Part shown: positions 28,616 through 37,609 of the stretch, in pieces
Numbering within the stretch: position 1 is the stretch's first letter
Layout: each line of letters opens with the position of its first letter
From: Rhodanobacter sp. B04
Lineage (GTDB): Bacteria; Pseudomonadota; Gammaproteobacteria; Xanthomonadales; Rhodanobacteraceae
Length of the DNA stretch: 64,000 nucleotides
Assembly: GCF_002001125.1 (NCBI RefSeq)
Contig: NZ_MUNV01000011.1
Span: 248,001-312,000 of the forward strand
Direction of reading: 5' to 3'
Notes under the pieces: model-generated
The model's input: the letters and a program-made list of their open reading frames with translations, nothing else
Told to the model about the DNA's origin: nothing
The model's database searches: none
Program-made: the position numbers and the translations under genes

Positions 28616-29209
28616 ATGCGCATCAACCTGCCGACCTGGCTGACCCTGTTTCGCGTCGCACTGCTGCCGGTCATGGTGGTGGTCTTCTATGCACCATTTC
28701 GCGGACACAACATCACGGCGGCGATCGTATTCGTGCTGGCGGCGGTGACCGATTGGCTGGATGGTTACCTGGCGCGCCGGATGAACCTCACCTCGGCGTT
28801 TGGCGCGTTCCTCGATCCGGTAGCCGACAAGCTGATGGTGGCGGTGACCCTGTTCCTGCTGGTGGAATCCCACCGCGGCGGCTGGCCCGGCATCCTGATG
28901 GCCGTGACTGCCGCGGTGATTGTCGGGCGCGAGATCAGCGTATCGGCGCTGCGCGAATGGATGGCCGAAATCGGCATGAGCGCCACCGTCAAGGTGGCCC
29001 TGGTCGGCAAGCTCAAGACCGTCATGCAGATGGTCGCGCTGGTGGTGCTGATCGTGCAGCATGAAAAGGCCGCCGAGGCGCTGCGGCTGTACCACATCGG
29101 CGAGGCACTGCTGGTGATTGCCGGCGTTCTCACCATATGGTCCGGCCTGTACTACCTGCGCGCCGCGTGGCCGATCCTGCGCGGCGACACGCCAGGCAGC
29201 AAAGGCTGA
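28616..29209 (+). CDS. pgsA: CDP-diacylglycerol-glycerol-3-phosphate phosphatidyltransferase PgsA
   Basis: A 197-residue inner-membrane enzyme for phosphatidylglycerol synthesis. The CDP-alcohol phosphotransferase signature DG-x2-AR-x8-G-x3-D-x3-D is complete in DWLDGYLARRMNL followed by TSAFGAFLDPVADKL. Several hydrophobic helices surround it. The start MRINLPTWLTLFRVALLP is typical; ATG 28616 is preferred over an upstream in-frame start at 28583. tRNA genes follow as in E. coli. Confidence 0.96.
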   Translation: MRINLPTWLTLFRVALLPVMVVVFYAPFRGHNITAAIVFVLAAVTDWLDGYLARRMNLTSAFGAFLDPVADKLMVAVTLFLLVESHRGGWPGILMAVTAAVIVGREISVSALREWMAEIGMSATVKVALVGKLKTVMQMVALVVLIVQHEKAAEALRLYHIGEALLVIAGVLTIWSGLYYLRAAWPILRGDTPGSKG

Positions 29210-29223
29210 TCCGCGAAATGGGC

Positions 29224-29251
29224 TTGACGATCCGCATTCACGTATTAGAAT
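29224..29251 (+). promoter_or_regulatory. Promoter of first tRNA-Gly
   Basis: TTGACG, 16 bases, then TAGAAT, ending 13 bases before the tRNA. A GC-rich discriminator (GCGCGGCTCC) follows, as expected for stringently controlled tRNA genes. Confidence 0.7.
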
Positions 29252-29264
29252 GCGCGGCTCCAAT

Positions 29265-29340
<76 letters not shown>

Positions 29341-29349
29341 GTTTTTCTG

Positions 29350-29384
29350 CAAAGCCCCGACATGTTTGGGGCTTTGTCGTTTTC
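29350..29384 (+). terminator. Terminator after tRNA-Gly copy 1
   Basis: Nine-base stem CAAAGCCCC / GGGGCTTTG with a 9-base loop, followed by TCGTTTTC. Confidence 0.7.
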
Positions 29385-29447
29385 GACGTGTGCCTGGCCA
29401 GCTGCCGGGTTCGGCGAAAGCGGATCGACAAAACGATGTTGCGGCTA

Positions 29448-29475
29448 TTCACAAGCGTCATCGTTCTGTTATGAT
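29448..29475 (+). promoter_or_regulatory. Promoter of second tRNA-Gly
   Basis: TTCACA, 16 bases, then TATGAT, ending 13 bases before the tRNA. The same GCGGCTCC discriminator stands before both copies. Confidence 0.6.
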
Positions 29476-29488
29476 TCGCGGCTCCGAT

Positions 29489-29564
<76 letters not shown>

Positions 29565-29571
29565 GTTTCAC

Positions 29572-29605
29572 GCAAAGCCTCGGTTCACCGGGGTTTTGCT
29601 TTTTT
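29572..29605 (+). terminator. Terminator after tRNA-Gly copy 2
   Basis: Twelve-base stem GCAAAGCCTCGG / CCGGGGTTTTGC (two G-T pairs), a TTCA loop, and six T immediately after. Confidence 0.85.
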
Positions 29606-29647
29606 AAAAGCACCTGCGATCATCACGATCGCGATGCACCGAGCAAT

Positions 29648-29721
29648 GGCCTGGTGGCAGAGTGGTCATGCAGCGGCCTGCAAAGCCGCGTACGCCGGTT
29701 CGATTCCGACCTAGGCCTCCA
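29648..29721 (+). tRNA. tRNA-Cys (anticodon GCA)
   Basis: A 74-base cloverleaf with acceptor GGCCTGG / CTAGGCC (one G-T pair), anticodon arm GCGGC-CTGCAAA-GCCGC giving GCA, and encoded CCA. The T stem GCCGG / CCGAC has one C-A mismatch. It matches E. coli cysT in position. The leuZ gene that follows in E. coli is not here; a tRNA-Leu lies 8 kb away at 37447. Confidence 0.93.
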
Positions 29722-29737
29722 TTGCAAACCAAGACTT

Positions 29738-29760
29738 AGGCGCCCCAGGGCGCCTTTTTC
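29738..29760 (+). terminator. Terminator after tRNA-Cys
   Basis: Eight-base stem AGGCGCCC / GGGCGCCT closed by CA (in practice a slightly larger loop), followed by TTTTC. Confidence 0.8.
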
Positions 29761-29905
29761 TTTGGCTTGATGCGAGTATCAAACCCGCCTTTGACATCTG
29801 TTGTTCAGCGAAAACCCCACGTAAGCTTCCGTGAAGGCCGCCGACGCGAGTTCTGGCGCAGCCATACGGGCCTTTGCAGACGACGGGTCGTCACGGGGAA
29901 AACGG

Positions 29906-31228
29906 ATGTTTGGTTACTACCTCGAACTGGCTGTGCGCAGCCTGCGGCGAAGCCCTGGCCTCACCGCACTGATGATCCTGTCGATTGGCTTCGGCGTGGC
30001 GGTGTCGATGACGACGTATTCGGTATTCCGCGGTCTGTCCGGCGATCCGATCCCCTGGAAGTCGTCACGACTGTTCGTGCCGCAGATCGACGCATGGGGC
30101 CCGGGTTTTCGCGGCCCGGGCGACGAGCCTCCCGATGCACTGGGCTACACCGATGCGATGGCGCTGATGCGCCAACATCGGGCCACCCGGCAATCGGCGA
30201 TCTATCCGGTTGCACCGTCCGTGATGCCGACAGGCACGAGCCGGAACCGCAGCCCGGTTCCACTCGATGGCTATGCGGTCTACGGCGAATTCTTCCCCAT
30301 GCTGGATGTGCCGTTTCATTACGGCCATGGCTGGAGCGCCGACGACGATGTCAAGCAGTTGCCGGTGGCGGTGATCAGCGACAAGCTCAACCAGCAGGTT
30401 TTCGGTGGCGGCAACAGCGTCGGCAAGGCGATCGATATCGACAATCACGACTATCGTATCGTCGGCGTGATGAGCGACTGGGATCCGCAGCCGCGCTTCT
30501 TCGATGTGCATCCCGGCTACAGTGTCCGCGACCCCGATGTGTTCCTGCCGTTCCGGCATTCGGTTGCGATCCGTATGATCAACGACGGCTGGGACGGTTG
30601 CAGGAAAGGCACGAGCGATCCTCAATCCGACTTCGCCGGGCTTCAACACTCGGATTGCGTGTGGATCGCCTATATGGCCGAACTGAGTGATGCGGCGGCC
30701 GCACGACGGTATCGGCAATATCTCGATGATTATGCAAGCGAGCAGCAAAGAGCTGGCCGCTTTCACTGGGCGCCGAACAACCGTCTGCGCGACGTGCCGG
30801 CGTTTCTCGATTACGAGCAGGTCGTACCCCGCGACACCAAGGTCTCGCTGCTGGCAGCACAAGGCCTGTTGATTGTGTGCCTTGTGAACACGATCGGCTT
30901 GCTGCTGGCCAAGTTCCTGCGCCGCAGCGGCGAGATCGCCGTGCGGCGCGCGCTGGGCGCATCGCGCAAGGCGATCTATGCACAATTCCTCACCGAGGCT
31001 GGTGTCATTGGGGTCGGAGGCGGCGTCCTGGGGCTGCTGTTTACGGCCATGGGCGTGCTCTGCCTCGGTCAGGTCTTGCCTGCATCGTTCGCCGCGCTGG
31101 CGAGGATCGACCCCGCCTTGCTTTCGCTCACGCTGCTGCTTGCCGTGACCGCCACCTTGCTCGCAGGCCTTTACCCTACCTATCGCGCTTCGCGCGTACA
31201 GCCCGCATGGCAGTTGAAGGCATCGTGA
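29906..31228 (+). CDS. MacB/FtsX-type ABC transporter permease
   Basis: A 440-residue inner-membrane protein. An N-terminal helix (about 15-40) is followed by a large periplasmic MacB-like core of about 260 residues and three C-terminal helices containing VRRALGASRKAIYAQFLTEA, the coupling-helix motif of FtsX/MacB permeases. GGGGAA precedes ATG 29906. It forms a pair with the next permease (10-base gap). No ATP-binding subunit or membrane-fusion partner is adjacent, which is unusual. The core has Cys residues in DGCRKG and HSDCVW. Confidence 0.85.
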   Translation: MFGYYLELAVRSLRRSPGLTALMILSIGFGVAVSMTTYSVFRGLSGDPIPWKSSRLFVPQIDAWGPGFRGPGDEPPDALGYTDAMALMRQHRATRQSAIYPVAPSVMPTGTSRNRSPVPLDGYAVYGEFFPMLDVPFHYGHGWSADDDVKQLPVAVISDKLNQQVFGGGNSVGKAIDIDNHDYRIVGVMSDWDPQPRFFDVHPGYSVRDPDVFLPFRHSVAIRMINDGWDGCRKGTSDPQSDFAGLQHSDCVWIAYMAELSDAAAARRYRQYLDDYASEQQRAGRFHWAPNNRLRDVPAFLDYEQVVPRDTKVSLLAAQGLLIVCLVNTIGLLLAKFLRRSGEIAVRRALGASRKAIYAQFLTEAGVIGVGGGVLGLLFTAMGVLCLGQVLPASFAALARIDPALLSLTLLLAVTATLLAGLYPTYRASRVQPAWQLKAS

Positions 31229-31238
31229 GGATCGCGCC

Positions 31239-32474
31239 ATGAGCGTTCATCCGATCCTGGCTGCATTGCGACGGCACAAGGTCGCCGTGCTACTGATCGT
31301 GCTGCAAATCGCGCTGACGCTGGCGATCGTCGCCAATGCGATCTTCATCATCGGCCAACGTATCGAGCGGATGGATCGCCCGACAGGTCTTGACGAGAGT
31401 GGTCTGATCCGGGTCTTGCAGCAATGGCCAGGGGCGCCCAGTGGCGATGATGCCGGCACCATCGAGCAGCTCGACGTCCTGCAGCGCACCGATCTCGATA
31501 CGTTGCGGAGCCTGCCGGATGTGCAGGACGTCGCTGCATCGACAAGCACCCCCTTGCTGGGCGGGTATACGGCCGGCGATATCACCCTCGATGCGGGCCA
31601 GAAAGGCATATCCGTGCAGGTGGCCTATTACTACGGCGACCAGCACTTGCGGCCCACCCTGGGCCTGCACCTGATCTCCGGTCGCGACTTCGAGGCCAGC
31701 GAGATCCGCAACGGACGTGCTCAGGCCGGCTCGCCCGTCGTCATCGTGAGCAAACCCGTGGCCGACAAGCTCTTTCCGAACGGCAACGCACTCGGCCAGA
31801 CGGTGTACCAGGATGGCAAGCCATCGACCATCGTGGGCATCGTCGAGCGGCTGCAGACACCGAGGCAGTCGGACAGCAACTGGGCCTACAACTCGGTGCT
31901 GGAGCCGTTACGTGCCGATGACGCCTATGCAGGCTATGTGGTGCGCGCGCGTCCCGGGCGCGAGCAAGCGGCGATGCGTGAAATACGCAAGGCGCTGTTC
32001 GCAGTCAACCCGATGCGCCTGATGCCCGAGCCCTGGGCCGGTATCCATTTGTTTTCCGAGATACGCGCCAGGGCTTATCGCCAGGATCGCGGCATGGCGT
32101 TGCTGATGAGCGTGATTTGCGTGATTCTGCTTTGCGTCACCGCCGCAGGCATCGTCGGCCTGACCAGTTTCTGGGTGGGTCAGCGATACCGGCAGATTGG
32201 CGTACGGCGTGCACTTGGTGCCCGCAGGATCGACATCCTGCGTTACTTTCAGGTCGAGAACCTGCTGATCACCGGAGGCGGTGCGGTAGCCGGCGCGCTG
32301 TTTGCGTTTGGCCTCAACGCATGGCTGATGACGCATTACGAGATGACGCGTCTTCCGGTGTTCTTCGTAGCCATAGGCGTGCTTGTCATGCTCGCGCTCG
32401 GCCAGGCCGCGGTGCTGGTGCCTGCACGCCGTGCTTCCAACGTACCGCCGGTCGTGGCGACACGGTCGGTTTGA
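31239..32474 (+). CDS. MacB/FtsX-type ABC transporter permease
   Basis: A 411-residue partner of the preceding permease with the same topology: one N-terminal helix, a periplasmic core and three C-terminal helices. The coupling motif is IGVRRALGARRIDILRYFQVENLL. Both end at a short cytoplasmic tail containing P(A)RRASNVPP-type residues. The ATPase that should energise this heterodimer is not in the neighbourhood. Downstream lies a decayed hydrolase fragment, which may mark a deletion endpoint. Confidence 0.85.
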   Translation: MSVHPILAALRRHKVAVLLIVLQIALTLAIVANAIFIIGQRIERMDRPTGLDESGLIRVLQQWPGAPSGDDAGTIEQLDVLQRTDLDTLRSLPDVQDVAASTSTPLLGGYTAGDITLDAGQKGISVQVAYYYGDQHLRPTLGLHLISGRDFEASEIRNGRAQAGSPVVIVSKPVADKLFPNGNALGQTVYQDGKPSTIVGIVERLQTPRQSDSNWAYNSVLEPLRADDAYAGYVVRARPGREQAAMREIRKALFAVNPMRLMPEPWAGIHLFSEIRARAYRQDRGMALLMSVICVILLCVTAAGIVGLTSFWVGQRYRQIGVRRALGARRIDILRYFQVENLLITGGGAVAGALFAFGLNAWLMTHYEMTRLPVFFVAIGVLVMLALGQAAVLVPARRASNVPPVVATRSV

Positions 32475-32531
32475 GTTTCGAATCCTTCGGCTCGGGGAGG
32501 GCTGCAAACGTGATGTATCGCTAATCGGCCG

Positions 32532-32744
32532 CGATTCGTACCGAACATCTTCGATGCGAAACCGTCCGACTACCAGAAGACCACGCAGCGCGCATGGCAC
32601 ACTCCGGGCGAGGCCAGCTTCATCAGCCTGCCGGTAGTGGAGGCGTTGCAGGACTTCCCGATGGGGCGCCGTCGCGTGATTCGTCCGTGGCGGCGCAACC
32701 ATCACGTTTTCTTCCCGGGGGATTCGGTCTCATCTGTGGTCTGA
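32532..32744 (+). pseudogene. Fragment resembling the C-terminus of a CocE/NonD-type hydrolase
   Basis: An open frame without a start codon reads RFVPNIFDAKPSDYQKTTQR, then AWHTPGEASFISLPVVE, before unrelated sequence and a TGA at 32742. From memory this matches the extreme C-terminal beta-sandwich of X-Pro dipeptidyl-peptidase/CocE hydrolases (pattern FVPNIF-A-P-DY-KATQRVYH...LPVV). Everything upstream of that domain is missing and a TGA precedes it in frame. It is best read as a relic left by a deletion. Confidence 0.5.
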
Positions 32745-32760
32745 ACCTCAGGAGACCGGC

Positions 32761-33417
32761 ATGCGCAAACGTCACGTGACCCCCCGAATCGCTACCGGGC
32801 TTGTGCTCGGCGTCGTGATGCTGACGGCAGTCCATGCTGCTGCAGCGGTGGCGCCGAGCAAGGCCGATGCCACGTTCATGCAGGATGCCTCGGCAGCCGG
32901 CATGGCGGAGGTCGACATGGGCCAGTTGGCCCTGAAGCAGTCTTCGGATGCCAAGGTGAAGGCACTTGCGCAGCGTCTGGTGGATGACCATGCCAAGGCG
33001 GACGATCAGCTCAAGGCCCTGGCGGCGAGCAAGCAGGTCACGTTGTCCACGACATCTTCGAGCGATGTGCAGAAGGAAGAAAAAGATCTGCAGGCGAAGA
33101 GTGGCAGTGCTTTTGACCAGGCTTGGTTGAAAGACATGGTCAAGGACCACCAGAAGGCGCTCAAGGCATTCAACCAGGAGGGCAAGAAGGGCACCGATGC
33201 CGATGTTCGCCAGTTTGCGCAGGCCACGTTGCCGACGCTCAACGATCATCTGAAGACGGCGAAAGACCTGGCTGCCGTCTACGATGCGCGTGACAAGTCG
33301 ATGGATCAGACCACCAAGTCGTTCTCGAACGATCCGATGAATAACAACCCAGCCATCACGCCCACGGCGCCGGCGACACCGGTCGTGGCGCCGGCAACCA
33401 AGAGTGGCCAGCATTGA
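32761..33417 (+). CDS. DUF4142 exported protein
   Basis: A 218-residue protein with a signal peptide (LVLGVVMLTAVHAAAA). It has a four-helix ferritin-like DUF4142 domain: DATFMQDASAAGMAEVDMGQLALKQ, VKALAQRLVDDHAKADDQL, AWLKDMVKDHQKALKAF and ARQFAQATLPTLNDHL-like end (actual VRQFAQATLPTLNDHL). The tail is Pro/Thr/Ala-rich and disordered. AGGAG lies 6 bases before the ATG. The family is periplasmic, common in proteobacteria and often stress-induced; its biochemical role is unknown. It is a single-gene unit. Confidence 0.85.
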   Translation: MRKRHVTPRIATGLVLGVVMLTAVHAAAAVAPSKADATFMQDASAAGMAEVDMGQLALKQSSDAKVKALAQRLVDDHAKADDQLKALAASKQVTLSTTSSSDVQKEEKDLQAKSGSAFDQAWLKDMVKDHQKALKAFNQEGKKGTDADVRQFAQATLPTLNDHLKTAKDLAAVYDARDKSMDQTTKSFSNDPMNNNPAITPTAPATPVVAPATKSGQH

Positions 33418-33508
33418 TCCTGTCGCCAGCAGTCGGCACGGCCAGCGCGTGACCTGCCTCTGTTGGTTGACTCACCGGTTGATCCAGGATCGGCAAAGCC
33501 TGCGCGAA

Positions 33509-35404
33509 CTATCTCGGGGCTTCCTCCAGGGCTGCAACGTGCAGCCGGAGAATTCGGCGCAGCTCCAGGATTGCGGCGGGTGTTTCCTGCACGCTGTGCC
33601 ATGACGGGATGGCCAGTTCGGAGTCGGCACCGTCCAGGTGCGCGCTCTTGTAGGGCACCAGGCCGTCGTCGCTGTCCTGCAGCGGACCTTTCGATTTATA
33701 GACGCCGACGATGGTGTGATAGCGCACGCGCGGCGAGATCGGCAGGTTCGCGGCCGCGACGATGAACGGGTCGGTGTCGCTGAGGTTGTCGATGCCGTTG
33801 GGGATGCGCAGCGGCGATCCCTTGTTGGCATCGTCCTTCAGCAGGTCGGACAGGCTGGCCACTTCCTTCAACACGCTGACCGGCAGGCGGACCAGGTTGC
33901 CGATCCAGCGTGCCAGCCGGTGCTGCGCGTAGGGCGTGCCGCGATGCGGCGCGGCCAGGAACACGGCACGGGTTACCTGCGGCATCGGGGTGAACTGCAG
34001 ATAAGGCGCGAGGCGTTCGTGCAGCCTGGCGCGTTTCGCCGGCGAAAGATTCGCACGCGCCGGCACCAGGCTCCACAGCCGGTCGCCGCTGGACGACACC
34101 AGCAGCCGCGCGATCAGGCCGCCCATGCTGTGCCCGATCAGCACCATGTTCTGCGACGCACGCGCATGGCCGGACGGGTCGAAGTGCTGCAGCGTGGCAT
34201 CGAGTGCCTTGCGGATATTGGCGAGGTTGACCGCGACCGGTGCGTTGGTGGGGTAGTAGATCTCCCACACCTGGTAGTTGCGGCGCAGCTCCTCGTCACC
34301 CATGACTTCGTTCGCCACGTTGATCCATGCTTCCGGGCTGCTGCCCAGCCCATGCAGCATCACCACGGTCAGGCGGTTGGGGTCGTACGGCTGCATCATC
34401 AGCACGCGCGGCGTCGTGATGCCGCCCTCGCGGCCGAGCAGGGAACGGATCGACTGGCTGGCGAAGCCGGAGCGGGCCAGCCAGATGCCATAGGCTGCGG
34501 TGAAGTTGGCGCCCAGCGGCACCGTGCGACCGCCGATCGTGATGGTGTCGTCGCGGTAGGGATCCCGCACCAGCAGGCGGACCTGCCTGGTCGCCAGCAC
34601 CTCGTCCAGCGTGCCGCCATCGAAGACCAGCGCGCCGGTCATCGATGCATAGTCGGGTTCGCGCCATGGCACATCGTCGTCTGGCGCTTCCGGCGGTGTC
34701 ACGGCAACGAAGTCCGAACCGAAACCATCGCGCTGGTAGACGTTGCGCAGACCCTTGAAGCGCAGGTCGGCGGCTGGAATGAGTTCCGTGGGGGCGCGCG
34801 CGTTGTCGGCCAGCCGCAGGTCGCTCTGCGGGCGCATCACGGTCCAGCCGGCCAGCGAGGTCTGCGTCCATTGCGTGCCCAGCTGCGGCAGTTCCTGGAA
34901 GAAGCGGCTCACCGCGCGCTGCACCGCAAAGTTGTAGAAACCGATCACCTGCACCTGGCGCAGCGCGAAGGCGCGGTCGGCCGGCGCGCGTGCGGTATAG
35001 AACAGATAGGCGTAGGCATAGCGTGCGGACTGCAGGAATGCATCGAGGGTCTCATCCTCCATGGTCACGCCGGCCTTGGCCCGGTCTGTGCGAACCGCCT
35101 TGGCCAGCCATAGTTCGGAAAGCGCAGACAGCCGCTGCTCGTCATTCAGTCCCGGCGAATGCGCCACGGTATCCGTGCAGGCGGCAAACTCGCGCTTGCA
35201 GCTGTCGACAGTCAAGGCAACGACATTGAGCGCCTGTACCGTACGGTCGCTCAGCCGATTGGCACCGATCACATCGGCACGCCGCTCGTTGATGTAGTCG
35301 TGCGTCTTGACGCGGCTTACCCCGACCATCGCACAGGCGTTGAGGCAAAGCAGCACGACTAGGGCGGCGCATCGCATGATCCAGGTGCGCGTTCCACGTT
35401 TCAT
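33509..35404 (-). CDS. Alpha/beta-hydrolase lipoprotein
   Basis: A 631-residue predicted lipoprotein. The signal sequence LVVLLCLNAC ends in a Cys (LNAC lipobox). The N-terminal half (about 30-330) is helical and not recognised. The C-terminal half is an alpha/beta-hydrolase: oxyanion-region VVMLHGLGSSPEAW, nucleophile elbow GHSMGG (Ser426), FLAAPHRGTPYA, and an acid/His end near DDGLVPYKS and IPSWHSVQ. Likely an outer-membrane or periplasmic esterase/lipase; substrate unknown. ATG 35404 is chosen because it starts the signal peptide. Divergent from the DUF4105 gene. Confidence 0.8.
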   Translation of the reverse strand: MKRGTRTWIMRCAALVVLLCLNACAMVGVSRVKTHDYINERRADVIGANRLSDRTVQALNVVALTVDSCKREFAACTDTVAHSPGLNDEQRLSALSELWLAKAVRTDRAKAGVTMEDETLDAFLQSARYAYAYLFYTARAPADRAFALRQVQVIGFYNFAVQRAVSRFFQELPQLGTQWTQTSLAGWTVMRPQSDLRLADNARAPTELIPAADLRFKGLRNVYQRDGFGSDFVAVTPPEAPDDDVPWREPDYASMTGALVFDGGTLDEVLATRQVRLLVRDPYRDDTITIGGRTVPLGANFTAAYGIWLARSGFASQSIRSLLGREGGITTPRVLMMQPYDPNRLTVVMLHGLGSSPEAWINVANEVMGDEELRRNYQVWEIYYPTNAPVAVNLANIRKALDATLQHFDPSGHARASQNMVLIGHSMGGLIARLLVSSSGDRLWSLVPARANLSPAKRARLHERLAPYLQFTPMPQVTRAVFLAAPHRGTPYAQHRLARWIGNLVRLPVSVLKEVASLSDLLKDDANKGSPLRIPNGIDNLSDTDPFIVAAANLPISPRVRYHTIVGVYKSKGPLQDSDDGLVPYKSAHLDGADSELAIPSWHSVQETPAAILELRRILRLHVAALEEAPR

Positions 35405-35577
35405 GCTGCGTCCTGTCCATTCAGCCGGGTGGTTGCGGGATTGTAGCCATCGTGGGTTATCCCGACGACTCCATGCATGACGGCCGATCCGCGGCGACTG
35501 GAGCCGGCCGCCTGGCGTTGTGTTCGCGTGGCCAAAGCTGCACGCTTGGAGCATTGGCCGACCTGGCGGGAACAAAC

Positions 35578-36573
35578 ATGCTGAAGAAGCTCCGCACGAT
35601 CGGCAGGATGGCGTTCATCGCCCTGGTTGCGCTGGTCACATGCTGTTCGGGCGCGTGGGGCGCGCTCGCGCTCTGGTACCAGCTGCCGGGCAGCATCATC
35701 ACACGGACAATCGGCAGCGCGATCTGGATGGTTGGCGTGATCGCACTGGTCACCCTGGCGGTCAACCGGCGCAGCTGGCTGCCAGCTGGCTTCTATGCCG
35801 TGATCTATGCGGTGCTGCTGTGCTGGTGGGCCAGTATCGCGCCATCCAACAACCGGACCTGGGCAGACGATGTTTCCCATCTGCTCACCGGCACGGTGCA
35901 GGGCAGTCAAGTCACCTTGAACAACGTGCGCAACTTCAACTGGCGCACCGACGACGACTACGACGCCCGCTGGGAAACCCGTCGCTACGACCTGGATCAT
36001 CTGGCCACGGCCGATGCGGTGCTGTCGTACTGGGGCAGCGCGGCAATCGCGCACGCGATGATCTCGTTCGGCTTCGACGACGGCAGCCACGTGGTTTTCT
36101 CGGTGGAGATCCGCAAGAAGCGCGGCCAGCAGTATTCGGCAATCGGCGGTTTCTTCAAGCAGTTCGAAACCATCCTGGTCGCGGCCGATGAGCGCGACAT
36201 CATCCGTGTACGCACCAATGTACGTGGCGAGGACGATTACCTGTATCCGCTGCGCATGGACAGGGCGGCCATGCGCGCGCTGTTCCTTTCCTACGTAAGG
36301 GGCGCGAACACGCTGGCCGTGACGCCGGCCTTCTACAACACCATCACGTCGAACTGCACGACCATCGTCTATCGCATGGCCAAACAGATCGAGCCGGGCC
36401 TGCCACGCGACATCCGCCTGCTGCTGACCGGCTACCTGCCGGAGTACCTCTACAAGGTGGGCGCGCTGGATCGAAGCGTGCCGATCGCGGAACTGCGACA
36501 GCGCAGCCGCATCACCGAGAAGGCAAGAAGCAGCTCGGGAGACGATTTCTCCACGGCGATACGGGCCAGCTGA
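35578..36573 (+). CDS. DUF4105 (Lnb N-terminal-like) membrane protein
   Basis: A 331-residue protein with three hydrophobic segments in the first 95 residues. A periplasmic DUF4105/Lnb-type domain follows: VRNFNWRTDDDYDARWETRRYDLDHL, WGSAAIAHAMISFGFDDGSHVVFSVEIRKK and YNTITSNCTTIVYRMA. The invariant Cys (SNCTT) and His (IAHAMISF) look like the catalytic pair of a papain-like fold. In Bifidobacterium, Lnb is a lacto-N-biosidase; DUF4105 proteins in proteobacteria are uncharacterised. ATG 35578 is chosen over an upstream GTG at 35452 that would add 42 non-conserved residues. Confidence 0.78.
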   Translation: MLKKLRTIGRMAFIALVALVTCCSGAWGALALWYQLPGSIITRTIGSAIWMVGVIALVTLAVNRRSWLPAGFYAVIYAVLLCWWASIAPSNNRTWADDVSHLLTGTVQGSQVTLNNVRNFNWRTDDDYDARWETRRYDLDHLATADAVLSYWGSAAIAHAMISFGFDDGSHVVFSVEIRKKRGQQYSAIGGFFKQFETILVAADERDIIRVRTNVRGEDDYLYPLRMDRAAMRALFLSYVRGANTLAVTPAFYNTITSNCTTIVYRMAKQIEPGLPRDIRLLLTGYLPEYLYKVGALDRSVPIAELRQRSRITEKARSSSGDDFSTAIRAS

Positions 36574-36665
36574 GATCAGCCGGCGCCATGGGATCGGCTG
36601 GCCGATCGGCAATGGGCCAGTGCGGCCATCGTCGGCGCAGGCCTCGCCGCAAGCCTGACAGGCTG

Positions 36666-36926
36666 TCAGCGCTTCTTCACACGTGAGGATTTTGCTTCGT
36701 TCGCGGAAATGAGTTGCTGCAAATAAGCAATGCCTTCTTCCTCCGGGAAAAAGGCCACGACATCGGCGACGGTCAATTTGTGACGCTTTTGCAGCGCCAG
36801 GAATTCGGACTTTGCCTGGTCCATTTTCGTGCCGCCGGATGCCTTCGATGGCAGTTGCTCATGTTTGTTGTCGAGTGCGGCGAGTTCTTCCTGAAAACGT
36901 CGGAATGCGTCTTTGGAGGCGGTCAT
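36666..36926 (-). CDS. Small charged hypothetical protein
   Basis: An 86-residue protein, highly charged, beginning MTASKDAFRRFQEELAALDN and ending in the basic tail SSRVKKR. A helical first half and the phrase RHKLTVADVVAFFPEEEGIAYLQ give a weak H-NS-like feel (helix plus short C-terminal motif), but no diagnostic signature is present. The ribosome-binding site is weak. It lies alone between convergent and small genes. Function not recognised. Confidence 0.5.
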   Translation of the reverse strand: MTASKDAFRRFQEELAALDNKHEQLPSKASGGTKMDQAKSEFLALQKRHKLTVADVVAFFPEEEGIAYLQQLISANEAKSSRVKKR

Positions 36927-37049
36927 GGGCGGTTGCTGGATTGCCTGCGTGGAGTCTCATTGTCGCATGTCGACATCGCATGCAAATCCACGGCTTGTGC
37001 ATCTCACATGGCCCAGCCTGCCTGTCGATCCATGCCCTGGCCACACCAC

Positions 37050-37080
37050 GCAAAAGGGCCGCACCCGGCGACCCTTTTGC
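37050..37080 (-). terminator. Hairpin downstream of small genes
   Basis: Nine-base stem GCAAAAGGG / CCCTTTTGC with a 13-base loop. The A/T-rich arms could terminate transcription from the gene at 37119, although no T-run follows on that strand. Confidence 0.45.
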
Positions 37081-37118
37081 TTTCAGGCGGTGGGCCCCGA
37101 AATGGGGCCGTGGAAATA

Positions 37119-37328
37119 TCAGGCTTGCGGATCGGCGGCCTGGGCATCCGCCTCGGCCGATTCACCTTCCTTCTTCCCGACCAATTCCTCAAGCGCACCG
37201 GCACCCTTGAAGCCGGCAACCGCAGCAATGCCTTTCGTCAGAAGTCCCGCATTCGGATCGAGCTTCTCTGCGCCTTCCACAGCTGCCACCGCACCAACAA
37301 CTTCACCCAAGGTATCCAGAATTCCCAT
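37119..37328 (-). CDS. Small hypothetical protein, Ala/Gly-rich
   Basis: A 69-residue protein beginning MGILDTLGEVVGAVAAVEGA with an amphipathic, Gly/Ala-rich N-terminal helix and the acidic tail ESAEADAQAADPQA. GGAGG lies 5 bases before ATG 37328, a strong ribosome-binding site that favours real expression. No transmembrane segment is certain. Not recognised. Confidence 0.6.
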   Translation of the reverse strand: MGILDTLGEVVGAVAAVEGAEKLDPNAGLLTKGIAAVAGFKGAGALEELVGKKEGESAEADAQAADPQA

Positions 37329-37446
37329 GACGACCTCCACGCTGGTTGGACGAGGAGAAAGCATGATGTAAAAACCGTTACTGAAGGGTGAATGCAGAGG
37401 CCGCCGCTACCGGCGGACTCTTGAGTGCAAGATATTTCGGAAGTGT

Positions 37447-37533
37447 TGGTGCCCGGAGCGGGGGTCGAACCCGCATAGCCTTGCGGCCGAGGGATTTTAA
37501 GTCCCTTGCGTATACCAGTTTCGCCATCCGGGC
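37447..37533 (-). tRNA. tRNA-Leu (anticodon TAA)
   Basis: An 87-base class II tRNA on the minus strand. Acceptor GCCCGGA / TCCGGGC, discriminator A and encoded CCA are intact. The anticodon loop CTTAAAA gives TAA, reading UUA/UUG. The long variable arm (CTCGGCCGCAAGGCTATG region) is typical of Leu. UUA is rare in a genome of this GC content. Confidence 0.95.
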
Positions 37534-37609
37534 CGGATGTTCGAGCGCACGGCAGACGGGGCTGCAGGCGGCGCGAATCGTAGCATGTGTGCCGCCTGCA
37601 ACCTGCAGG

